From NCBI GenBank assembly GCA_002420235.1, contig DIHQ01000113.1, forward strand, positions 1 through 25,204: a DNA stretch of 25,204 nt. The letters are read 5' to 3'. The position numbers and the translations under genes are program-made. Shown piece by piece: positions 8,129-14,393 of this stretch; position 1 is the first letter of the stretch; each line of letters opens with the position of its first letter. This DNA comes from Flavobacteriales bacterium UBA5692 (GTDB lineage Bacteria; Bacteroidota; Bacteroidia; Flavobacteriales_D; Sanyastnellaceae). A model generated the notes under the pieces. The model was not told where the DNA came from. It worked only from the letters and a program-made list of their open reading frames with translations, and did not search any database.

Positions 8129-8935
8129 ATGTTCGAAATTTCGCATTTACCTAACCGCACAGCACGGCCCCGAACCAATGGTCTGACTATGGTCATGGAC
8201 AAGGGATTGGGCCTCCGTCAAGCCGAGGACCTTATAGAAATCGGCAGCGATTTGATTGACTTTCTTAAACTGGGATTCGGCACCTCTTTAATCACGCCGA
8301 ACCTAAAAGAAAAAGTCAAGCGCTACCACGAAGCTCAATTTGATGTTTACTGTGGTGGCACATTATTCGAAGCATTTTATGTTCGGAATGAACTCGATAA
8401 ATACCTTCGATTCATTGACAGTCTGGGGATTACATGCTTGGAAGTCAGCGACGGATCGATGGTAATCCCACATGACGAAAAGTGCGAACTTATCAGCACG
8501 TTAAGCAAGAACTACAAGGTCCTTTCAGAAGTAGGGTCGAAGGAAGAGGGAATCCTCATCAGCCCTGCCAAATGGATTCGAATGATGAGCAATGAACTGA
8601 AAGCCGGAAGTTTCAAGGTCATCGCCGAAGCCCGTGAGAGCGGGAATGTTGGAATTTACCGTCCAAATGGCAGTGCTCACGTGCAACTCGTTAGGAGAAT
8701 ACTAGCCAATGTGGCGCTAGAAGACATCCTTTGGGAAGCTCCGAAGAAACCTCAACAGGTTTGGTTCTTACGCCAATTCGGAGCGAATGTCAACTTGGGT
8801 AACATTGGACCAAACGACCTTATACCACTCGAATGCTTGAGGCTCGGCCTGCGCGGCGATACGTTCTTCGAGCACCTTCCCGAAATTATAGCTGAAGGCA
8901 AGCGGCTTGTTCAAGACACGGTCGAGGAAGACTAA
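8129..8935 (+). CDS. comA: Phosphosulfolactate synthase (ComA family)
   Basis: The 268-residue TIM-barrel protein of the ComA family (Pfam PF02679) adds sulfite to phosphoenolpyruvate to give phosphosulfolactate. That is the first step of coenzyme M synthesis in methanogens and of sulfolactate formation elsewhere. The N-terminal RTARPRTNGLTMVMDKGLG, then DFLKLGFGTS, VYCGGTLFEAF, LEVSDGSM, LSEVGSKEE and VIAEARESG are in the expected order for the family. The ATG at 8129 begins with the family N-terminus; the frame reaches back to a TTG at 8075 inside the TPR gene, which I reject. Bacteroidota do not make coenzyme M, so the product probably goes to sulfolactate or cysteate-type sulfonates, perhaps for sulfonolipids; that link is inferred. 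It is co-oriented with a rhodanese 11 bases downstream. Confidence 0.88.
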   Translation: MFEISHLPNRTARPRTNGLTMVMDKGLGLRQAEDLIEIGSDLIDFLKLGFGTSLITPNLKEKVKRYHEAQFDVYCGGTLFEAFYVRNELDKYLRFIDSLGITCLEVSDGSMVIPHDEKCELISTLSKNYKVLSEVGSKEEGILISPAKWIRMMSNELKAGSFKVIAEARESGNVGIYRPNGSAHVQLVRRILANVALEDILWEAPKKPQQVWFLRQFGANVNLGNIGPNDLIPLECLRLGLRGDTFFEHLPEIIAEGKRLVQDTVEED

Positions 8936-8946
8936 ACCCCTTATCC

Positions 8947-9276
8947 ATGAAGCCACCTGTCCCCACCATCACGCCCCGTGCAGTTCGCCAATGGCAAGTG
9001 GAAGGCAAGGTGTTTTCATTCTTAGATATCCGTGAAATCCACGAAGTGACGGTGAGTCGATTGACGGAATTTCATCTACCCATGGCGTCTTGTCTTCGCC
9101 GGCAAGAAGAGATTCCACGAACACACCCGGTGGTATTGTACTGCCGCACCGGGGAGCGATCCGCAGCAACCGTCAGCGCACTAATAACCAAACATGGTTT
9201 TGACAACCTACACAGCTTGGAAGGTGGCATGACGGCATGGTGTGCTGTATTTTCCCCGGAAGAAGAAGTGGGATGA
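8947..9276 (+). CDS. Single-domain rhodanese-like protein
   Basis: The 109-residue protein is a single rhodanese domain, a sulfur carrier or thiosulfate sulfurtransferase fold. The active-site loop CRTGERS has its cysteine at position 66, followed by the usual helix and then LEGGMTAWC near the end. The N-terminal FLDIREIHEV corresponds to the D(V/I)RE motif of the fold. No signal peptide is visible, so it is likely cytosolic. The stop codon overlaps the next start (ATGA at 9273-9276), suggesting translational coupling to the DUF368 gene. Placed right after phosphosulfolactate synthase it may handle sulfur for the same route, but that is only inference from context. Confidence 0.87.
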   Translation: MKPPVPTITPRAVRQWQVEGKVFSFLDIREIHEVTVSRLTEFHLPMASCLRRQEEIPRTHPVVLYCRTGERSAATVSALITKHGFDNLHSLEGGMTAWCAVFSPEEEVG

Positions 9277-10172
9277 AACGCCACCTTGGAATTTTCCTTC
9301 GCGGAATGGCAATGGGAGCCGCGGACCTCGTTCCTGGTGTATCTGGAGGCACCGTAGCACTCATAACTGGGATATACGACACTCTCCTTGAGTCCATTTC
9401 TTCCATATCGTGGGGTTTGTCCAAAACGTTGAAATATGAGGGATTACAGGGGGTACTAAAGGCATTGAATGCTTCATTTCTTATTACCCTAGTAACTGGG
9501 ATTAGCACCAGCTTTATTGCGTTATCTGGCCTCCTCCACCACTTGTTAGAACACCACAAGGCGGTGTTATTCGCCTTTTTCTTTGGACTTGTCAGTTCTT
9601 CCATCCCGATGGTAAGTCGAGAAATTAGCAAGCGCAATGCATATCATGCTTTCCTATTCTTCGCTGGAACTGCTGTTACATTTGGATTGGGCTCTTTACC
9701 TCCGATTCAGGTTGAACCGAGCTTGCCTTACTTGTTCGCGTGCGGAGCTGTTGCAGCGTGTGCTATGATTTTACCCGGAATTTCCGGAAGCTTCATTTTG
9801 TTGCTTTTGGGAGTTTACGGTGCCGTAATTGGGGCCCTTAAAGAACTTAATTTATTGGTGATTGCAACGGTGGGTGCCGGAGCAATTACAGGGTTATTGG
9901 GATTCAGTAAAGGACTAACTGCGCTACTCGCCCGCGCTCGAAGCCGAGTAATGGCCACCCTCACAGGTATGCTTCTTGGCTCATTACAAGCTCTTTGGCC
10001 CTGGAAGGAAAATATTCTATTGCTGCACACCCACAGTGACGGTCGGGAGACCTGGCTCCAAACCAATGCATGGCCCGACTCCAATGAATTTTACATATGC
10101 CTTGCCTTTTCAGCAGCGGGGGCAGGCCTAGTCCTCGTAATGCAACGTCTTGAAAATCGGTTCGCGTCATGA
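9273..10172 (+). CDS. popT: DUF368 membrane protein, PopT-type undecaprenyl-phosphate translocase
   Basis: The 299-residue polytopic inner-membrane protein belongs to DUF368. In other bacteria members of this family were shown to recycle undecaprenyl phosphate (C55-P) across the membrane for wall and O-antigen synthesis (named PopT). Two related loops, VPGVSGGTVALITGIY (20-35) and LPGISGSFILLLLGVY (167-182), show the internal duplication typical of the family. About eight hydrophobic stretches are visible. The ATG at 9273 overlaps the rhodanese stop by 4 bases; the frame runs further upstream inside the rhodanese gene, but that start would duplicate coding of another protein. The end overlaps aroE by another ATGA (10169-10172). 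The family is firm; transport of C55-P in this species is inferred. Confidence 0.9.
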   Translation: MKRHLGIFLRGMAMGAADLVPGVSGGTVALITGIYDTLLESISSISWGLSKTLKYEGLQGVLKALNASFLITLVTGISTSFIALSGLLHHLLEHHKAVLFAFFFGLVSSSIPMVSREISKRNAYHAFLFFAGTAVTFGLGSLPPIQVEPSLPYLFACGAVAACAMILPGISGSFILLLLGVYGAVIGALKELNLLVIATVGAGAITGLLGFSKGLTALLARARSRVMATLTGMLLGSLQALWPWKENILLLHTHSDGRETWLQTNAWPDSNEFYICLAFSAAGAGLVLVMQRLENRFAS

Positions 10173-10930
10173 GCATCAAACGACGGTTTGGCATCTTAGG
10201 CCAATCCCTCTCTCACAGTCATTCTCCAGCCTTGTTCGCCGATCGATTTAAAGCTTGGGGCGTAAACGACGCTTCTTATGAGCGTTTTGAACGGTCTGAT
10301 TTAAATGGGCTTGAGAATTGGCTTAAAACCGAAGCCCGCAGATCGCAAGCACTCACGGGATTAAACGTTACTATTCCGTACAAACAAGCCATTATTCCCT
10401 TGTTGAAGGACTTAACATTTACAGCACGTGCCATTGGGGCAGTAAATGCCATAAAATCTACCTCCGACGGATGGATCGGACACAACACGGATTCAGAAGG
10501 ATTTCTAAAAGCCCTTCGTCCCGTATTGACGTCGTCACACGAGCGCGCATTGATATTGGGAAACGGAGGCGCTGCGGCGGCTGTCCGATACGCATTGCAG
10601 TCGCTAGGCATCGAAGTCATCCACGTCACCCGATCTCCCATTGAATGGAAAGCGATGCGTTATGAAACCCTGAACGCCTCCTATCTCAAACATTGTAAAC
10701 TAGTGGTGCAATGCACTCCCGTTGGCACCTACCCGGATGATGAAGCATACCTGAAAATCCCATGGGAAGGATTGACTCATGCACACCTCATTGTAGATTT
10801 GGTGTACAACCCTGAGCAGACTGCATTCCTCAAGCGCGCTGCATCTGCCGGGGCGAAAACAATGAATGGCAAATCCATGTTAATTGCGCAGGCAGAGGCA
10901 GCATGGACTTGGTGGAATGCAACAACCTGA
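10169..10930 (+). CDS. aroE: Shikimate dehydrogenase
   Basis: The 253-residue enzyme reduces 3-dehydroshikimate to shikimate with NADPH in the aromatic amino acid pathway. The shikimate-binding SHSHSP (15-20), the catalytic lysine in NVTIPYK (Lys72), the catalytic aspartate in NTDSEGF (Asp108), the dinucleotide-binding LGNGGAA (130-136) and the C-terminal NGKSMLIAQA are all present. The length is slightly short, as is usual for Bacteroidota AroE. The start overlaps the DUF368 stop by ATGA. A 32-base gap without a recognisable promoter separates it from murQ. Confidence 0.94.
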   Translation: MSIKRRFGILGQSLSHSHSPALFADRFKAWGVNDASYERFERSDLNGLENWLKTEARRSQALTGLNVTIPYKQAIIPLLKDLTFTARAIGAVNAIKSTSDGWIGHNTDSEGFLKALRPVLTSSHERALILGNGGAAAAVRYALQSLGIEVIHVTRSPIEWKAMRYETLNASYLKHCKLVVQCTPVGTYPDDEAYLKIPWEGLTHAHLIVDLVYNPEQTAFLKRAASAGAKTMNGKSMLIAQAEAAWTWWNATT

Positions 10931-10962
10931 CTACGACTGAGCCAACAAATTTTTAGAGCAGC

Positions 10963-11793
10963 ATGGAAGCTGACAAAACCCAACTCCCTCCAACCGAACA
11001 ACCGGGACCACACCAAGATTTGGAGTCTAAGTCAATTAACGATTTAGTGTATGCCATGCACGGTCAGACTCAAGTGGCTTTCGATGCGGTCGGAGCTAGT
11101 CTTAAAGAGGTGCAGCGCTTTCTTGAAGCTCTGGTACCCCGCATGAAAAGTGGAGGTCGACTTTTTTATTTGGGTGCCGGTACGAGCGGCAGATTGGGTA
11201 TTCTGGACGCCAGTGAATGCCCGCCGACTTTCGGGGTAGACCCCACTCAAGTACAAGGTTGGATTGCAGGTGGAGATGGTGCCCTCCGAGTAGCGGTTGA
11301 AGGAGCGGAAGATGATCCAAACGAAGCGTGGAACGATTTGTCCGCCGCACAACCTACGAAGCTGGATACACTCATCGGTATCAGCGCCTCAGGACGAACT
11401 CCTTATGTAGTGGGAGGATTGGAAGCTGCTCGGAAAGAGGGACTGCTCACAGCCTGTATCACTTGCAATCCTAACTCCGCCGTTGCAAAAGCAGCAGGCC
11501 ACGCAATGGTTGCAATCACAGGCCCTGAATTCGTAACGGGCAGCACGCGCTTGAATGCAGGCACCGCCACCAAACTGATCCTAAACTTGGTCAGCACAAC
11601 AGCTATGATTCAACTCGGTCGCGTGATGGGCTCCAGAATGGTGGATATGAAACCCTCCAATTCCAAACTTCAAGAGCGCGGCATTCGCATAATTCAGGAT
11701 GCAACAGGCGCTACAGCGGAAGAAGCAGCTACCTCACTGCAAACAACGCAGGATATTCGCACATCGATTGAACAGCTGAAAGGAAAGGGATAA
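10963..11793 (+). CDS. murQ: N-acetylmuramic acid 6-phosphate etherase
   Basis: The 276-residue SIS-domain enzyme cleaves the lactyl ether of MurNAc-6-phosphate to GlcNAc-6-phosphate and lactate during peptidoglycan recycling. The signature GAGTSGRLGILDASECPPTF is at 71-90, with Glu85 matching the catalytic acid region. A second conserved acidic stretch, EGAEDDP, is at 113-119. SIS phosphosugar residues are seen in ISASGRTPYV. The C-terminal STRLNAGTATKLILN and MVDMKPSNSKLQERG segments are family-typical. The product GlcNAc-6-P could re-enter amino-sugar metabolism, where a GlmM-like mutase is encoded at 5215-6600. It is in line with aroE and followed after 8 bases by a hypothetical gene. Confidence 0.94.
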   Translation: MEADKTQLPPTEQPGPHQDLESKSINDLVYAMHGQTQVAFDAVGASLKEVQRFLEALVPRMKSGGRLFYLGAGTSGRLGILDASECPPTFGVDPTQVQGWIAGGDGALRVAVEGAEDDPNEAWNDLSAAQPTKLDTLIGISASGRTPYVVGGLEAARKEGLLTACITCNPNSAVAKAAGHAMVAITGPEFVTGSTRLNAGTATKLILNLVSTTAMIQLGRVMGSRMVDMKPSNSKLQERGIRIIQDATGATAEEAATSLQTTQDIRTSIEQLKGKG

Positions 11794-11801
11794 AGCTTAC
11801 G

Positions 11802-12383
11802 ATGCACACCCTAGAACCCTATCACGCGTGGCGCAACCACTATGTAGCAAGCAGCGATGCGCGCAGCCCCTTTTTCGAACGCACGTACAGCGAATTTGAA
11901 TATTCCACCAAAGTTTACAACTACTTCATTCATCCGCAGTGGGACTCCATACACTCACCTACGCTATTCTGTAAAATTTTATTTGTCGACTATGAAGAAG
12001 GCTTTGCTATCATCGAGTTCATCGGCGAGTGGAATGATTGCCTCTACAACGACATCATGCAGCTCAAACGCGAAGTCATCGATGTTCTTCTGGCTGAGGG
12101 CATCCGCCGTTACATATTGATAGGAGAAAACGTCTTGAATTTTCACTTCAGTGACGATTGCTATTACGAAGAGTGGTTCGATGAAGTCACCGAAGACGAC
12201 GGGTGGATTGCATTATTGAATTTTCGGGAGCACGTAATTGACGACATGAAGGCCATAGACCTCGATAGCTATTTCGTACTGGGTGGGGAATTAAGCGAGT
12301 TAGGATGGCGCACATTTTCACCAGCACACCTATGCCAACGAGTCGATGATTGCGTCAATCAGCGCTTGGGTCTAATCGGATAG
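11802..12383 (+). CDS. Conserved-looking acidic hypothetical protein following murQ
   Basis: I do not recognise a named domain in this 193-residue protein. It is rich in Asp/Glu and aromatic residues (FVDYEEGFAIIEFIGEWND, DDCYYEEWFDEVTEDDGW), and has one long amphipathic helix around LKREVIDVLLAEGIRR. There is no signal peptide or membrane segment. From memory, very similar proteins sit after murQ in many Flavobacteriia, so the gene is likely real and conserved. The 8-base spacing from murQ argues for cotranscription. Its 3' end overlaps the convergent MnmD-NUDIX gene by 29 bases. A link with cell-wall recycling is only suggested by position. Confidence 0.8.
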   Translation: MHTLEPYHAWRNHYVASSDARSPFFERTYSEFEYSTKVYNYFIHPQWDSIHSPTLFCKILFVDYEEGFAIIEFIGEWNDCLYNDIMQLKREVIDVLLAEGIRRYILIGENVLNFHFSDDCYYEEWFDEVTEDDGWIALLNFREHVIDDMKAIDLDSYFVLGGELSELGWRTFSPAHLCQRVDDCVNQRLGLIG

Positions 12384-13533
12384 TATCCCGCCAGGTTCCC
12401 AAGTTGGCAGCGACATACCGGTCTATGGGGAAACGCATTACATCAGGTTTCAACGTTTCTATGGCTTCCCAGTTCATCTCAAGCAGTGGCTCAGACTCTG
12501 CGACCGCAGCAGGTTTCTCATCCCACCAAGCCAGTCCCTCATCATCTGCCTGCAACCAATGGTACACCGCTAAAATTTGCTCGTCGTCCCTGAAGGCGCT
12601 GCGAACGAAAAAATCGTTGGTGTAGGCATGCCCCAGCGACCTAAGGCCATCCGTGGATCCCAACTCCTCGGCACACTCCCGCCAAAGTGTGTCCACCAAT
12701 GCTTCATCAGCTTCTGACCCACCACCCGGAAATTTGCATCCCACAGAGCCGTCTGGAAAGCGTTCGCGCGCAACAAGAACGTGGGTTCGAGTAGGGTTTA
12801 AAATCAAAGCGTAACAGCGTACGTTCCATCGGTAAACCGGCACATGGCATGCCACGAGCATTTCACGTTTGCCCGGAGGGCCCGGGTACCGTTCAACTTT
12901 CCATCCTGCGCGTTCCATGTTACGGCGCACCTGACCCTTGGCACAATACGTCACGAGCACAGCACCGGGATTCATGCGCATCAACAATGACTCAAAGATG
13001 TCAACCTCCCAAAGCTCTGGTTGTTGAGTCGGTGCAAATGCATCAAAAAAACAAACGTCAAAAGCGCCTGAATGTGTCAAATCTTGAAGGTTAGCACCCA
13101 AGATTTGAGCTGAAAATCCACTAGCCACTACACCTTCGGATTGAACAGCTTGCCCATGAAGTGCGGTTATACGCCACTTCAGATCTTCTGTAACACCTGA
13201 ATCAGCCCAAGACAGGACCTCGTGCGGCTGCAGCGGATAAGGCTCCAATCCGATGTATTCCACCTCGACCCCGCGACGCTCTGCCCATTGCCAGGCCAAT
13301 GCCGCATTCAGTCCAGTTCCGAAGCCCACCTCCAGTACTCGGAGAATCCTGACCAACCCCTGTGTTTGCATCCAACGGCGTTCCAAACCTTGGTCGATGA
13401 ACACGTGCTCCGACTCAGTCAATGCGCCGTAAATACTGTGGTACGATACGCCCCAATCCAACACCTCAAAAGTGGGTGATCCATCGTTCGTTATCGCCAA
13501 TCGACGTCTGCATATTCTGCTCGTGTAATCCAC
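12355..13533 (-). CDS. MnmD-type tRNA methyltransferase fused to a NUDIX hydrolase
   Basis: This is a single 392-residue frame with two domains. Residues 1 to about 228 form the MnmD methyltransferase (the C-terminal half of E. coli MnmC), which methylates aminomethyl-(2-thio)uridine at tRNA wobble position 34. The SAM loop VLEVGFGTGLNA is at 67-78, FFDAFAPTQQPELW at 162-175 and GPPGKREM at 218-225. Residues about 235-392 form a NUDIX pyrophosphohydrolase with a complete Nudix box from Gly271 to Ser293 (G-x5-E277, RE at 285-286, EE at 289-290). The FAD-oxidase half of MnmC is absent. The start is a GTG at 13533, directly preceded by an in-frame TGA and by an AGGAG 7 nt upstream. It follows the TIGR02757 gene by 12 bases. 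The domain calls are firm; the NUDIX substrate is unknown. Confidence 0.9.
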   Translation of the reverse strand: MDYTSRICRRRLAITNDGSPTFEVLDWGVSYHSIYGALTESEHVFIDQGLERRWMQTQGLVRILRVLEVGFGTGLNAALAWQWAERRGVEVEYIGLEPYPLQPHEVLSWADSGVTEDLKWRITALHGQAVQSEGVVASGFSAQILGANLQDLTHSGAFDVCFFDAFAPTQQPELWEVDIFESLLMRMNPGAVLVTYCAKGQVRRNMERAGWKVERYPGPPGKREMLVACHVPVYRWNVRCYALILNPTRTHVLVARERFPDGSVGCKFPGGGSEADEALVDTLWRECAEELGSTDGLRSLGHAYTNDFFVRSAFRDDEQILAVYHWLQADDEGLAWWDEKPAAVAESEPLLEMNWEAIETLKPDVMRFPIDRYVAANLGTWRDTIRLDPSAD

Positions 13534-13540
13534 TCAATTG

Positions 13541-13547
13541 CTCCTTT
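13541..13547 (-). promoter_or_regulatory. Shine-Dalgarno-like site for the GTG start of the MnmD-NUDIX gene
   Basis: The minus strand reads AAAGGAG followed by 7 nt and then GTG. It overlaps the stop codon of the upstream gene. It stands out because the other starts in the window lack an obvious AGGAG, and it supports the non-ATG start at 13533. Confidence 0.55.
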
Positions 13548-14361
13548 AAAATTGCTCAATCGCACCGAGGCCAAATAACGCAAAATCCAATCGAACCGGG
13601 TCTTCAGGCTCAACTTGGCGCAGGGCATATGTGAGCAGCTCAACCGCTTTCCAGTCATTTTGTTTTCGATTCAGCAAACCCAATTTGCGGCCAACATTCC
13701 CCGTATGCACATCCAATGGCATCATCAACTGACTTGGTAAGATTTGATTCCACAGGCCAAAATCTACACCACGCCGGCTTGGCCTAACCATCCATCGGAG
13801 GAACATATTTAATCGCTTAGCAGCGGAACCACGAGCAGGCGTCGCAACATGCTTACGGGTGCGGCCAGCTTCATAACCGCGATGAGAGGCCGCAAGAAAA
13901 AATCGGTTATGAAAAGTCTTGAGGCATGCGGCAGCGCTGACTTCTTCATCGCGAGGCAAAAAGGCGGATTCAAGCCCTCCGTATGATGTGACCAACACTT
14001 GAAGCGCATTCAAGAAAACTTCAGCATCGCGAGATTGAAACGTGCGATGGACAAATCCTTTCGCAGCTGAACGAATTTCATCTTGGGTCGCGTTTTTTAT
14101 GAAATCACCTGGAGCACCGTCCAAGCGATCAATGAATGCTCCGGCCTTAGCTAGGATTGTCTTGCGTTGTCCCCAGGCCAAAGTAGCCGCGATGAATCCA
14201 GCAAGCTCGACATCTTGTTTCTCGGAGAATAGATGCGGAATGGCAATTGGATCATGGGGAATGAAATCAGGCCTCTCATAATCCGCTGCCTTTTCTAATA
14301 AAAAGTCCCTCAGGTCATCCGTAACATGGAATTTTTCACTGTTCACTAAACGCTTCGCCAT
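13546..14361 (-). CDS. TIGR02757 family protein (HhH-GPD-like, function unknown)
   Basis: The 271-residue protein matches the Bacteroidota-wide TIGR02757 family. The diagnostic stretch runs from DFIPHDPIAIPHLF through ELAGFIAATLAWGQRKTI. Near the C-terminus PLDVHTGNVGRKLGLL resembles the helix-hairpin/aspartate region of endonuclease III-type HhH-GPD glycosylases, which suggests a distant DNA-repair fold, though no catalytic lysine or Fe-S cysteine cluster can be claimed. The ATG at 14361 is favoured: the frame extends back only to a GTG at 14436 that lies inside the divergent BatA-like gene. It is divergent from that gene with only 32 bases between starts, and is the first gene of a two-gene minus-strand unit with MnmD-NUDIX. 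Confidence 0.83.
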   Translation of the reverse strand: MAKRLVNSEKFHVTDDLRDFLLEKAADYERPDFIPHDPIAIPHLFSEKQDVELAGFIAATLAWGQRKTILAKAGAFIDRLDGAPGDFIKNATQDEIRSAAKGFVHRTFQSRDAEVFLNALQVLVTSYGGLESAFLPRDEEVSAAACLKTFHNRFFLAASHRGYEAGRTRKHVATPARGSAAKRLNMFLRWMVRPSRRGVDFGLWNQILPSQLMMPLDVHTGNVGRKLGLLNRKQNDWKAVELLTYALRQVEPEDPVRLDFALFGLGAIEQF

Positions 14362-14379
14362 CGCACGCAAAATTGGAGC

Positions 14380-14387
14380 TAAATTTG
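14380..14387 (+). promoter_or_regulatory. Bacteroidota-type -7 box for the BatA-like gene
   Basis: TAAATTTG is an exact TAnnTTTG match ending 6 nt before the ATG at 14394. No TTG lies at the usual -33 spacing; that region is inside the start of the divergent TIGR02757 gene. Confidence 0.42.
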
Positions 14388-14393
14388 CATAGA

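Noticed and set aside
10931..10962. Possible separate promoter for murQ in the 32-base gap after aroE
   Set aside because: No TAnnTTTG box is present on the plus strand, so cotranscription is the simpler reading.
13533..13548. Possible frameshift fusion of the TIGR02757 gene with MnmD-NUDIX
   Set aside because: The TIGR02757 protein ends at a proper TAA with family-like length, and the next gene has its own GTG with an AGGAG ahead.
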